64,000 bases of DNA from Coprinus comatus (GCA_034638255.1 JAWPGT010000053.1:1-64000), one strand, 5' to 3'; numbered from the stretch's first letter, positions 32,401-43,880 are shown. Numbers and translations are program-made. The notes: a model not told the origin generated them from the letters alone.

Positions 32401-33721
32401 AGTGAAGATGCCACTCAGCACCTTCACACTTATGTCTCAAAATTGGATGTGTTTCTTGACGACATCCGGGGTGATCCACAGGGTGCCTATGTAGCGGCAG
32501 ATGCAAGTCTGCCTCTCACAGGTACTCACCAGGTTATTTCAGCAGCCATGGTATTTCAGGGGGGATGTGTAAGGGGACCGTCCTCACCGACCCTTACACC
32601 GACACACCGACTACCGACCGACCCTCCGATGTTCCGACTTCCATCGGAACACCTCCTGACTTCGCACTTTCACGACTCGCCCCCTCACGTGACTTGTCCC
32701 CCATTGTTCCCATTGTCCATGTTACGACATCCCTCTGGACAATAGCTGGCGTCTCTGTTTGTATAGTAGTATATATTGCGTGTAGCCTGTGCGAGTGAAT
32801 CCCCAACTCTTTCTCTTTGGATTCCTCGCTAGGTATGTTGTATCTGCTCTGTAATATGTTTCCGATCAAATATAACTTTGGATTCCTCGCTAGTTGTCGG
32901 GCCGTTCGTCGCCGACGTGAGTCGCCCTTACAGGATGCTGTCTATCTCAGAGACAGGTCACTGGAAAGGTAACAGCTCCTGGAGGGGAGTTATTTGCCAT
33001 TCATATGGGCATCCAGAAGGCTTTGGCCTTTCCAGATGTTCATCACTTGTTTGTCTTTACTTATTCCATTGCTTTGGCAATGCAATCAGTAAGTCCAGTT
33101 GCTACCTCAGGTCAGAGTCAGGCATTGGCTGTGATATGTTCTCTAGAAGACTGGTTCACCCGTGTCCCAGGCTCCTCCATCCACTTCATCCACGTCCCTT
33201 CCAAGGCTCAATGGTTGGTCCACCAGCAAGCTCATCAACTTGCCACCTCCCTTCGCATCCCTATGGGCCACAATCCACTTTCTTCTCTTGAACGACTCCG
33301 TCAAGACTGTACTCAACAATGCAAGGATAAATGGACTACCCTATTCCAATCTCCTTCATATCGCGGCCACAACTTCCTTGATCTTGCTGGGGGCAAGGGT
33401 CGTCGCCTCCAGCCGGATTACCTCAAGGGGGGAAGTTGGCTCCCACTTGCGTCTGCATCCCTGTCCCTCTCAACTCGTATGTGCCACGCCATCCTCAACC
33501 ACGCTCCTATAGGTGACTATCGACATCAGTTCCATCCAACTCTCTCTGCTGGGTGCCCTTGTGGGCACCAGCTTCAAACTCGTACTCATATCTTGGCAAC
33601 ATGTAGAGAGTATCATCGACATGGAGGTCTCCCGGTTTCAGCCGAAGGACTTGTGGAATTTCTGACTCGCAATCCTCAAGCATTTGCGTTCAGGCCTGAA
33701 CATATTGATGGTGTGGGATAA
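29451..33721 (+). pseudogene. LINE ORF2: endonuclease, RT, RNase H-like domain
   Basis: The endonuclease starts IHIISFNVNHNYGNVDYLLE and has MGGDFNCQSSVWD and LQGPSDHIPMAL (catalytic DH). RT begins after 30700 (PGPDHVTWSHLK, VIIPKPGKASY, VAFDIAQFFPSLNH). Near 31310 the frame shifts by one base and resumes as VGPQVGGFFASYL with the catalytic YVDD at about 31530. An RNase H-like region (YVAADASLP) is split by the solo LTR at 32568-32932 and resumes with ELFAIHMGIQKAL. The end has CPCGHQLQTRTHILATC. The shift and the insert inactivate it. Confidence 0.85.
32568..32932 (+). repeat. solo LTR of the second gypsy, TSD GGATG, inside LINE ORF2
   Basis: 365 bp from TGTAAGGGGACC to CCCTTACA, flanked by GGATG at 32563-32567 and 32933-32937. 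It is CpG-rich and close to the LTR at 21155-21767. TATATAT at 32770 and AACTCTTTCT at 32805 keep the 35-nt spacing seen there. Confidence 0.95.
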
Positions 33722-34075
33722 CACAAGTGTGAAGTGGTCTAGGGAGTGCTTCAGTTGTGGAGTTGGAGGGAGGGTTCTTGGGGGAATGGAGTGTTTGTTC
33801 ATTCTGGTGTCCTTTCTTTTTCTCTCTTTTCTTTTCTGCTTCAAAGAGGTGTCTTTTCCTTTCTTCTTCTATCTCTATTTGGTTAGGTGTTAAACTAATC
33901 TCTCTCTTGAGTGTAGCGTGTGGTGCACTTTAATCCAGTTAGCCAGACTGTTTCTGTATGTATGATATTTGTAGGTACTATGTACAGTATTTACATCTGT
34001 GACCCCTTTGGGGTTGCTAGCGGACTGTGTACGTGCACCGTGAATATAAATTCTGATGTCAAAAAAAAAAAAAAA

Positions 34076-37000
34076 CTGTAGAAAGATCAAGTCCAGGAGC
34101 TAGTGGGGTCTTCACAGGCTTGCAATCGGACATCTGGAAGCGTTCTAGAAGGTCCTTGGTGTATTTCTCTTGACTGAGAGAGATAGAATGATAATCCAGG
34201 TCTTGTTCAACCTTGACAGCCAGTAGCCAGGATGTTGGACCAAGGTCATGAAGTTTGAAGTGAGCTGAGAGTTCCTTGACAGTGTCATCCATGGCCTTGT
34301 CATCCTTCGAAGCAAGAGTAATGTCATCAATAAACACAGGAACAATGACCTTGACTGGACCTTTGGAGTAGAGATAGATAGAACTGTCAGATTGGAGTCT
34401 GGTGTAACCAAGAGAGATGAAGATGGAGTGTAGCTTCTTGTTCCACTGCCTGGCAGCTTGTTTGAGGCCATAGAGCGACTTCCTGAGCCTAAAAACCATG
34501 TTGGGAGCGCCCTGGTGGTATCCTTCAGGTTGCTTCATGTAAATCTCTTCCTCCAGGTCTCCATAAGTGAAGGCAGATGAGATATCCAAAGAGCGCAGTT
34601 TGTAGCCCTCTTTAGCAGCCAGAGCAACAATGAGCCTAAGAGAAGCAGGCTGAAAAGTAGGAGCAAAAACCTCAGTATAATCATAACCAGGCCTCTGTGC
34701 ATATCCCTTGGCCACAATGCGAGCTTTGTAGCGCTCTATAGAGCCATCTGGGTTCTCTTTCACCTTGTAAACCCATCCAGACTTGATAGTCTTCTGTCCT
34801 GAAGGCAAAGGAACGAGTTCCCATGTCCCATTAGCCTCCAGGATCCCAAACTCCTTATCCATAGCTTCTTTCCAATCTTCGGATGCACAGGACTCCATAG
34901 CAGCCTTAAATGAACCAGGCTCACCACCAGTAACAGCTCCAGCAAACTCTACCACCCGAAAACCCTCATCATTCATGTAGAGAGCCAACTCTTCAAGCTC
35001 ATCATCATCTTCTTCATCATTCCCATTGTTCTGAGCTACTGGAGCTGGTTCAACTGGTAGTCTAGCTATAGGACGACGTTTTAGCTGTTCTTTGGCATCC
35101 CACCAGTTGTAGGGGCCTGTTCTGATGCGAGTACCTCGTCTTCTAGCTGGTGGTTCAGCTGAGGGAGGTTGCTGGTGGACAGGAGTGGTTGGAGGAGGTA
35201 AAGAAGAGGATGGAGGCATTGGAGGTGTAGATGGAGGTGATTGCTTTGGTGACAGTGTTGGTGATGGAGATGGAGATGGAACAGCTTCTTGAAGAGGAAT
35301 TGGAGCCACAGGAGGTAAAGCGACTGCAGGGAGAGCAGGAGGAACGATTGGAGCTGCAGGAGCGACTACAGGATGTGATACACTACCCCCCTCATCTTCA
35401 GAAGCTGATACATCGTCAGGAGGAGGAATAGAAGAGCTAGAGGGCAAAGAAAGCGAAGTAGAGGTAGGAGATGTAGGAGGAGACAAACCAAAGTCAGGAA
35501 TAGCATCCATTTTCGCTTTTGAGAGCCCAGGGAACCATCTCTCATCAAACTGAGCAGTCTCAGAGATGATAACCTTCCTTGTAGTTGGGTTGTAGAACTT
35601 CCAACCCTTGTAGCCAGTGGGATAACCAAGAAAAACGCATTTTTCCATATGAGGCTCCAGAGATTTCCTTTTATCCTTCTGAATGTAGACATAGGCAGTG
35701 CAGCCCCATACTCTAAGGTGAGAAACATCGGGTTTTCGCTTATAGAAGGCCTCATAAGGTGTAGTGTTGGGTAGAGGTGAGGTGGGGAGGAAATTCCAAA
35801 CATGAACCATTGCAGCCAGACATTCACCCCAGAAAGATGGAGGTAAACCTGACTCTGAGAGCATTGTGGTGATTCTCTCACCCATAGTGCGATTGGAGCG
35901 CTCTGCTAGGCCATTCTGCTGTGGTCTATTGCGAGTAGAATGTCTCCTTTCAATCCCACACTGAGTTGTGAAGGAAATGAACGCTTTAGACATGTATTCA
36001 CCCCCTTTATCATCCTGTAGAGCCTTGATCTTGGTCCCCAGCTGGTTCTCAGCCCATGATTTGTATGCTTTGAACGCTTCAAAGGCTTCTGACTTGGCCT
36101 TGAGCAGGTACACAGCCCGAAAACGCGTAGAATCGTCTATAAACGTCACCCAGTACTTGTAGCCTTGAGCTGTAGCTGTAGGAAGCGGTCCATGAAGATC
36201 TGAGTGCACCAGATCGAGTGGGGAGCGAGTATGGTGTGTAGAAGGAGGGAATGAGGCTGAATGCATCTTCCCAGCAAGGCAGGGCTCACAAATCGCGTCA
36301 GAGAGCGTTCCAGAGACCAGGGAAAGGCCAGTAACAAGTTCCTGACTGATTAGCTTCTTCAAATCAGCAAGATTATGGTGTATGAGGCATCTATGCCACA
36401 GGGAAAGGTCAAGGGGAAGTGTAGAGGCCGAAAATGCGGTCTCTGAAGCGACCACAGTGCCATTAAGCAAGGCATTGTTGGATTCAGTGATTGAAGCAGT
36501 AAATAGAGTCTTCCTATCCTTCCTGAAGGCCAGAGAGTGCGAAGATATGTTGATATTAAAGCCCTTATGGCGAGTAAGGTACAAACAAGCAAGGAGATTG
36601 TTTCTTAAAGCAGGAATATGTAAAACTCTTGAAAACTCGACCACTCTCCCCTTCTTTCCTCTCAACAATGGCTGAAACATCACTGAACCCATTCCAACTG
36701 CAAAAACAACTGAATTGTCTGCTAAGCGGACAGGAATGCGAGCTGGGGAGTAGGTCTTGAACCAGCGAAGGTGTGGGGTCATATGAGAAGTGGCCCCAGT
36801 GTCTGCAAGCCAATGAAAGTCAGCATCCAGCTGAAGAGGTGATGAAGAAGAGGAAGAGAGACAACTTGCATTGCCAGCAAATTCCTTGATGCAGGTGGCC
36901 AATTCAGCGATTGAGGCGGTGGGAGAAGGTGTAGGAGCTTCTGAGGCCTTGTTGGCCTGAGTTTGACGCGAATTGGAACGCTTTTGAGCGTTTTCTACAG

Positions 37001-37817
37001 CTTTCTTCTGAGCCTTCTCATACTGCCAGCATTTGGCCATAACATGACCAGTCCTGCTACAAAAGTCGCATTTCTGAGATGAGGAGGAGGGCTGGGACCT
37101 TGCTGAAAAAGAAGAAGCATGGGAGGGAAGGTCTACTGCCCTTCTACGACGTTGAATTTCCTCACTGATGAAAGCCTGGTGAATGGTGGCCTTGTCAAGT
37201 TTGTCAAGGAGCAGGAGGTGGGAGGTGAAGGAGGAGTAATCCTCAGATGGGAGAGCTCTAATAAGAGCCATGGAAGCGAGTTCTTCATCCAGGGAGGCCA
37301 GAGAGAAGCCCTGTGGCCGAAGATCTTTGATTTTCTTCATACATTCCTCCACCCTGTTGATCAAAGACTGCAAAGATTCATCATCCCCCTTCCTAATGCT
37401 AAAAAGGTCGTCATAGCTGTTGAACCTTGCCCCAGGCCTCTTCTGCAAATGCACCCCCTCCAAACTCTTCCACATCTTACATGGATCATCCTGAATCCCA
37501 TTGAAATGAATCCTCTGGTCTGGCTCAACCATGAGGAACAACCAGCCAGCAGCCTTGTCAGCCTTGGCTTCCCAAGCATCTAGAGCCTCAGAATGAGAGG
37601 CAGGGGTTGGTGCAGAAGGGGAAGAGGTAGTGGCTGACTCTGTGGTGGTGGCAGGTGTTGTTGAAGAAACAGCAGGTGGGGAAGGGGTAGGCTTGGAGTA
37701 GGCACCTGAAACGACTTTCCAGAGCCCTGAAGCGCGGAACCACGCTTCCATTTCACCTACCCAGGTAGAGTAGTTGGTACTGTTGAGTTTGACAAAGTTT
37801 GGTGATGAGGAAGCCAT
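34076..37817 (-). pseudogene. gag-pol: copia gag-pol, inverted, truncated in RT
   Basis: A single open frame of ~1250 codons on the minus strand: gag (NSTNYSTWVGEMEAWFRASG), knuckle CDFCSRTGHVMAKC, protease WLADTGATSHM, pre-integrase zinc domain (HRCLIHHNLADLKK, CEPCLAGK), integrase core (FIDDSTRFRAVY, LQDDKGGEYMSKAF, RPQQNGLAERSNRT), Pro/Ser-rich linker, and RT up to GLDLSTV with catalytic FIDD. It ends at the LINE poly(A), so the end of RT, RNase H and the 3' LTR are missing here. The missing part exists forward at 38219-38987. The frame itself is undamaged, so the rearrangement is recent. Confidence 0.93.
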
Positions 37818-37910
37818 ATTTGATAGAGGAAATGCGAAAATAGTGCAGAGAGTGAAGTGAGAGACTGAGTGTGTGTGAGATAAAAACGCGTCTGTAAGTC
37901 TTTAAAGCGC

Positions 37911-37923
37911 GGGGCCCATAACC
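37911..37923 (-). promoter_or_regulatory. copia primer binding site, initiator-tRNA anticodon-arm type
   Basis: On the minus strand GGTTATGGGCCCC follows the LTR end without a gap. Its complement contains GGGCCCATAACC, the CAU anticodon stem-loop of initiator methionine tRNA as known in several eukaryotes. This indicates priming by an internal tRNA segment, as in Drosophila copia. Confidence 0.8.
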
Positions 37924-38218
37924 TGTAAGCGCAGGAACGTAGAGCACGACGGGACGCATAGATTAACGAAGGAACGAAGGTGATTGATTAAGAAATGAGT
38001 GAGATACACTGCAGACAATGGTATGAGACTAGAATATGAAGTTATACTATAACTACTCACCTGCAGACAATGGTATGAGACTAGAAGGTCACCAAGTGTC
38101 TGCAGGACGCTTCTACAAGCTGTGACATCACGCAGTAACACCACATGATCAGAAAAGGGATCACAAGCTACAAGTCCATCAACTCCTGACATTGGGACTG
38201 CCTGGAGCAATCCTGACA
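37924..38218 (-). repeat. 5' LTR of the inverted copia, long (295-bp) form
   Basis: It has the same 295-bp structure as 24632-24926 with about five differences. Its inner end meets the primer site and its outer end (TGTCAGG on the minus strand) joins straight to copia coding sequence GATGTCCG with no intervening host DNA. Confidence 0.93.
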
Positions 38219-38987
38219 GATGTCCGATTGCAAGCCTGTGAAGACCCCACTAGCTCCTGGACTTGATCTTTCTATAGTTGTGGTCACTTCAGATGATCAA
38301 CTCAAGATGAAAGATGTTCCTTATCTCAGTGCAGTTGGAGCCTTGCAGTATCTGGCCACCATGACTCGTCCTGACATCGCTTTTGCTGTCTCCTACCTTG
38401 GGAGATTCAACCACAACCCAGGTCCAGCTCATTGGGCAGCTGTAAAGCATTTATTTCGCTATTTGAAGGGTACTATGGGCTACAAACTGGTTTATAAAGG
38501 TGATTTGGCGTCCAATGAGCCATTTGTGACGTTTACAGATGCCTCTCATGGTTCCTGTCAAGCTACAGGAAGGGCAACAGGTGGATATGTGACTCTGGTG
38601 TGTGGTGCAGCTGTAGGATGGTCCTCAAAGCGTCAGAGCATGGTTACTCTCTCTTCTACTGAAGCTGAGTACATTGCTGCAGTTGAGGCTGGAAAGGAGA
38701 TCATGTGGATGAGAAATATCCTATTAGAGTTTGGTTACACCTCCACTTCCTCTTCCACCCTCTACATTGACAACCAGTCAGCAATAACTGTGTCCAAGAA
38801 TCCTGAACACCATGGTAGGATGAAACAGCTTGATTTGCGCTTTTTCTGGCTCAGAGAAGTTGTCCAAAGGAAGATCATATCCCCTGTCTACATTCCTACC
38901 TCTGAACAACTTGCAGACATCTTTACCAAGGCTGTTCAACCCAAGGTTGTTTCTCATCTTGTTCCTCTTCTTGGACTGTCATCATGA
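38219..38987 (+). pseudogene. copia RT end and RNase H, forward
   Basis: The frame runs from SDCKPVKTPLAPGLDL to a natural stop after PLLGLSS. RNase H motifs TFTDASHGS, LSSTEAEYIAAVEAG and EQLADIFTKAV are intact. A purine tract (GGGGGGTA) and the 3' LTR follow. The first ~60 bp repeat the left end of the inverted copy, and the first ~670 bp repeat the end of the forward fragment at 26709-27380. Confidence 0.93.
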
Positions 38988-39038
38988 TTCCCTATCTCTG
39001 TTCCATTGTTTGTTTGGACTGTCTAGATCAGGGGGGTA

Positions 39039-39281
39039 TGTCAGGATTGCTCCAGGCAGTCCCAATGTCAGGAGTTGATGGAGTTGTAGCTTGTGATCGC
39101 TTTTCTGATCATGTGGTGTTACTGTGTGATGTCACAGCTTGTAGAAGCATCCTGCAGACACTTGGTGACCTTCTAGTCTCATACCATTGTCTGCAGTGTA
39201 TCTCACTCATTTCTTAATCAATCAACTTCGTTCCTTTGTTAATCTACGTGTCCTGTTGTGTTCTACGTTCCTGTGCTTACA
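39039..39281 (+). repeat. 3' LTR of the rearranged copia, short (243-bp) form
   Basis: TGTCAGGATTGCTCC to TGTGCTTACA, followed by GTTGC (39282-39286), matching the bases left of 24632. It lacks the 52-nt segment of the 295-bp form, so the two outer LTRs of one insertion differ in length class. Confidence 0.93.
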
Positions 39282-39772
39282 GTTGCTTCTTGAATGTGGG
39301 GTTGCAATGATGCTCATCCTTTACATACATCTCATCAGGAAATTGCACATTTACTTGGGTCTACCTTAGGGTTGCTTAGACTACTTGTTGTACTTGTATG
39401 TCCTTGGTGAAAAATTGCCCAAGGTACTCTGAGGAACATTTTAGTTCCAAGTTGGGCCAAGGATAGAACCAAGTATATCTTCAAGTATTTACTTGATCAC
39501 AAAAAATATCAAACTTAGTTCACATTATTAATGCTATTTGTTTTTGTTTCTGATCAATGATTATTGATCACCACATATGTTTTGAAACTTTTGATGTTAT
39601 CAGATTTGGACTTTGCAAAAAAAGCAGATGAGTATGACATCCTACTCTCCTTGTCACACATCACTCACTCCACATCACATCCCAATGGCAACAATCTCAT
39701 GAGATCATAATACCTCTGCCACATCATTACATCCCTATTCACTCAATTCCTAATGGAATCTCATGTTTCTAG
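39282..39772. other. short hAT remnant, then unassigned sequence
   Basis: The first ~50 bp continue, on the minus strand, the hAT-like exon interrupted by the copia insertion. The rest shows no gene or clear repeat, although a 10-bp CCTTGG/CCAAGG motif recurs near 39400-39475. Confidence 0.4.
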
Positions 39773-40688
39773 GCTCTCTAGAATTGTCTCATCATTTTGC
39801 TTCAAATGGCAGCAGTTACACATCATGTGGGGTAGTACTTGTACTATGATAGCCACTTTATTGTACAAGGTCAGCATACAATGTTTTGGGTCTGGTGTAC
39901 TCATTCCCTCACACATTGGCATGTAGCTAGGCTCTTTGGAATTGGCTCTTTTTTCCACTTCCAACAACCCTAGCCACACATGCTATGGCATAGTTCTCAT
40001 GGTTTGACATGGCTAATAATGGTATATCATCACCTAATAGTATCTTGAGACTGCTTCACTCATTTCCTCACATAGAGATGTGTACCTAGGATTGTTTAAA
40101 TGACCCATAACTCCTCCATAGCCAACCGAAGTCACTTGTGCAGTGGGGAAGGATTAGAGGTGTAGTGAGCAATACTCTGGTACTGGGTCCCAGGTGAGTC
40201 ACTATAAATGAATATTTAATATGTTGCTTGATACATGTTTAATCCTTATGATTTTAGGCTCATTACAATTGTCTTGATAACACTGTTTGAACAGTGCCAT
40301 CTGCACTTTGCACCACCCAAAATTCATGTGCCAACATGCACATCTCTGGTAAGTTACCACATATGTTCCTCCCCAACAAAATAACTGATATGTCATTCAA
40401 TATCTGTGCACTCCTCCTGTACTTAGGTTCGTTAAAACCGTCTAAACGGCGTTCTTACAACGATACTATCCGCACCACGTACCCCTCAAAACTCATGTAC
40501 CGACATGCAGATCTTTGGTAAGTTACTATATATATATTACTCTCCAACTAAATAACTAATAACTTGCCCATTTCTTATCCAATCCTTTTGTGTTTAGGCT
40601 TGTTATAACCACATTAACTGCCCCTTTTCAACACTGGTACTTGCACACCATAAGGTTGAGTATCATGCTTCGTGTGATGTGATCTTTG
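39773..40688. repeat. six degenerate ~165-bp tandem units with 91-nt conserved blocks
   Basis: Blocks begin at 39773, 39930, 40090, 40258, 40427 and 40598. Each starts just after TAG with a variant of GCTCTTTAGAATTG, is 90-91 nt long and ends in a variant of ATCTCTG. Most are followed by GT, and the fourth and fifth by GTAAGT. Spacers are 66-80 nt. Frames do not stay in phase across units, so this looks like a satellite rather than repeated exons. The fifth block holds about eight CpGs while the others have almost none. Confidence 0.65.
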
Positions 40689-40974
40689 TAACATATTATC
40701 CAAGGTTTGCTTTTTCTCTCCATTTTATGTTAATAATTACTTATTTCACTATTACAGTCTCTACTCTGATACAAAGGTATGAGAATGTATTAATACTGTA
40801 GACTAAGTTAGTATATCACATGTATTATTACAACTTCAATGATATTTTTTTTATTGTCCTTATTCCCTTACTTGGTATGACCTTGAGAGTACTTGTATTG
40901 TCCTGAAAATACAAATAGAATCCTATAAAATATAGTTACAAGGTAGGAAAGTAACTTTTATATGCTGTCCAAGT

Positions 40975-41165
40975 ATGTTCAAAGCTATTCAAGTACACCC
41001 AAGTTAGAGGGACCTACTTGGAGCTCCTTGGGACAAATTTTCCAAGGAACTCCAAGGTCAATTTTACTCTCTTTGAATTCTATTAGGGTGTACTTGGAGT
41101 TCCTTGGGAGCCTTTCCAAGGAACTCCAAGGAACTCCAAGCACCTCCAAGGACATGCACAAAATC
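40975..41165. repeat. hairpin-forming MITE-like repeat
   Basis: TTGGAGTTCCTTGG and its exact reverse complement CCAAGGAACTCCAA are separated by 8 nt at about 41091-41126. A second hairpin of the same motif, with one mismatch, lies at about 41020-41060. Shorter copies of CCAAGGAACTCC lie between and after them. Confidence 0.65.
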
Positions 41166-41399
41166 CTGATGCTTGAGTTCTGTAAGTGCACATATGGTGT
41201 TAGAAGCTAGCTGATTACGGAGCTTGGTCAAAGTGTTTCCAAAAACACTAAATAAGCATTCACATGATGCTGAATTAGCAGCAACAGAGAAAAGGCATTA
41301 TGCAAGCAGGATCAACTCAGGATCAGGTTGGCATGGAATAAGAAATGATTGGAGAACAAGCATCAGATCCTCAATGCATCTTCTAAGAAATATTAAATA

Positions 41400-43880
41400 T
41401 GCATTAGACAATATCTATGGCATATTACAAGTAGAGAATGTACTTCAGATATAGCACTCCATCCCTCTATATTGCATTGATCCTTGAGGTTCAAAAATAT
41501 GCCTTGTTGTAAGTAAAAATGCTGGATCTGAACACCAAGAGCAGTAGGTGCTGGAGCTTTGAAAAACCAGGTCCATGTTGACATAAAATATTGGTAATGG
41601 CAGATATAGTAAATCTTTGCTCTGTTGCAAAAACTTCAGGGCCATAAAGAGGATTCAAGAGAATGGCACCAATAAAAACTTCTTGATCAGCCTTAGCCCA
41701 ATGTTTTTCAATGCTGTTGATAATTGTAGTACATGGTCTATGATTATCTGGTCCTGTGAATTCTTGAGCATGGTACTGCATAACTAAATGTGCAAATGTC
41801 ATTAGTACAGTATCAAGGTGACATCCAGAAGACTGAATGATGTTAGCAGCAATAGCAAGAGGGCAGAGATGGAGGACAACTCTATTAAGAAGTAAAAAGA
41901 TAGTTATGGTAGAAGTTCAAAATCATTTCAAGTATAAATCTTACTTAAGAATTGAATGCCAAAATGATTGATCTTGAATAATTGTGGTCATATAAAGTGT
42001 ACATTTTTGGGTCTCCTTTGGTCCTTGAATAATCTTGCATTGTGGTTGAGGTTTTGCCATATCACCAACAATAACACTTATAATTGTTTGTCAAAGCTCC
42101 ATGAGATGGGTAAGAGCCATATAATGAGATGTCCATTGTGTAAGTACTGCTCAAAGAATGGATTTGATATTGCCATTGTGATTACTTGTGTATTTCTCCC
42201 AGATAAGACTTAGGAGAATTGTCTTGCTTTGAATCCAGGTGATTAGATTAGTAGCATGATCAACCTTTAAATAGATTTTAAAGATATGTTATTTTAGTTC
42301 TAAAACTATATTAAAGCAGTGAAATTATTATACCTCCTTAAGTACACCAGATCCATATGAGAAGTAATCTCCTACAACTAGATTGACCTAAAGTGATAAT
42401 TATTTCATTATACTATTTTTATAGTAACTATATAATTTGCAACTCACTTGATGAGAGTAACAATCAAGTACAATAACTTTGGGATGAGTGTGTGAAAACA
42501 TCTGTCATGATTTTAATGCTTCCCCAGATGCATCAGTTACCAGAGAAGCTACAGTAACCTTCCAATTGGTAATGAGCTCCTGGTGAACTAACTCCACAAT
42601 CTTGAGCATATTATCAGCAGCTTTTCATTCATTTGATGCATCATAAACTTTAACTGTAAAAACTTTATATTAAATTGTATTTTTAGTAAATAGTAACAAT
42701 TAAAAATAGATATTATATATATATACCTCACTGGATTTAATGATCATAAAAGCAATGAGATGTCGGTGATTGAGGCCTGTCCAACCATCAGCTTGAAGGA
42801 ATACAACTTGCCCTTCAACAGATGATCAATTGAAAGCATGCACTTCATGGAGAAGAGTAGGAATGAGATGATGAGCAAGGACATTCTGAGATGGTGAGGT
42901 AGCTGCTGGTAAAAACTCATCTACAAAAGAAATCCATTCTGGATTATCAACACAGGAGAGAGGTAGTCCTGCAGAAGCAGTCATTTGAGCAAGGTGATTT
43001 TCAAAGCAATGTTGCTTCTCAGGAGTCCAAGAGTTGAGTTGTGTATCAATGAGTTGACGACTTGGTTGCTGAGTCAGTGTCTGACTAACTTGGAGTTGAG
43101 ATCTACTTTGAGATTTGCCATGTTCAGAACCAGCATTAGAAATTGAATTGGAAGGCATAATGCTCAACTGGGTTGAATGAGTACTACTGATAATTGATCC
43201 AGAAGTAGAACTTGGGTGAAGGTTGCTCAGATTCCAGCTACTACTAGTACTATCCCAAGGTACCATGTAAGTAGTAGAGGTTGTAGAACCTATAGTAGGA
43301 GATGGATTGGTAGTGGTAAAGTTGTTGGAAGTGAAATTGTGAGAATCAAAAGAATCTACCAAATGTAGTGAAACATGATATGTTGGCAATAAAGCTGGTA
43401 CTCCAGTTTTTATGCTTTTGTAGAGAGCAGCTTTACCACAAACTTTGGGGCTTTGGAAAGGACATACAGAAAGGTGGTTATATACAGTTGAGACATGAGA
43501 ACAGATCCAGCCAAAGACAGCATTCTTCCCTTGGAACCTCTGTTCCCAAACTAGTACCAATATATTTGGTATGATGAAAATTAGAATTTTACTTCAGCTT
43601 AAGTTGATAAGGTACATATGCCATACCCTAACCTCATCTACACTACGGACCTGTCTCCTTTCTCCTGCTGCCATCTGCTGTTCATCAGAATTACAAACCA
43701 GGTTTATGTAATCATTAAAACAATTTTTGCAGTAAACCTTGAGCTTGTTACCAGCATATGCCTCATTACAAGCATTTTTGAGCACATTTGAGTGAGCAGG
43801 ATGGATATGGAATTTGTCTTTCTACCAGTTAGCATCAGGTGGAGTAAGAGAACCCTCCAGAATTATATGATCAGAGGGTA
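41400..43880 (-). pseudogene. hAT-family transposase relic
   Basis: Read on the minus strand, a BED-like zinc region (KLKVYCKNCFNDYI) at 43594-43785 is followed by the 43560-42826 frame. That frame has a Ser/Thr-rich linker and the typical fungal hAT segment LPLSCVDNPEWISFVDEFLP. Decayed frames continue with a stretch like ADGWTGLNHRHLIAF (~42780), VTNWKVTVASLVTDASGEA (~42520) and a later block QYHAQEFTGPDN, EKHWAKADQEVFIGAILLNP (41491-41802). Several stops and at least one intron-like gap break it. Terminal repeats were not identified. Cut-and-paste transposition would be its role if intact. Confidence 0.75.

Larger units (their letters stand above)
27381..34075 (+). mobile_element. LINE-type (non-LTR) retrotransposon with poly(A) tail
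   Basis: About 6.7 kb including a 365-bp nested solo LTR. The order is a short 5' UTR, ORF1 with gag-like zinc knuckles, ORF2 with endonuclease, RT, RNase H-like domain and a CCHC-type end, a ~340-bp 3' UTR and A15 at 34061-34075. It most resembles fungal Tad-like LINEs with an RNase H domain. Stops in ORF1 and a frameshift in ORF2 make it inactive. It lies between two oppositely oriented copia pieces. Confidence 0.88.

Noticed and set aside
40258..40688. Tandemly duplicated exons of a repeat protein
   Set aside because: The 91-nt blocks have AG/GT borders, but 91 nt shifts the phase at each step and most blocks contain stops in every shared frame.
39773..41165. A CRISPR array
   Set aside because: Repeats are degenerate and much longer than CRISPR repeats, and the genome is eukaryotic.
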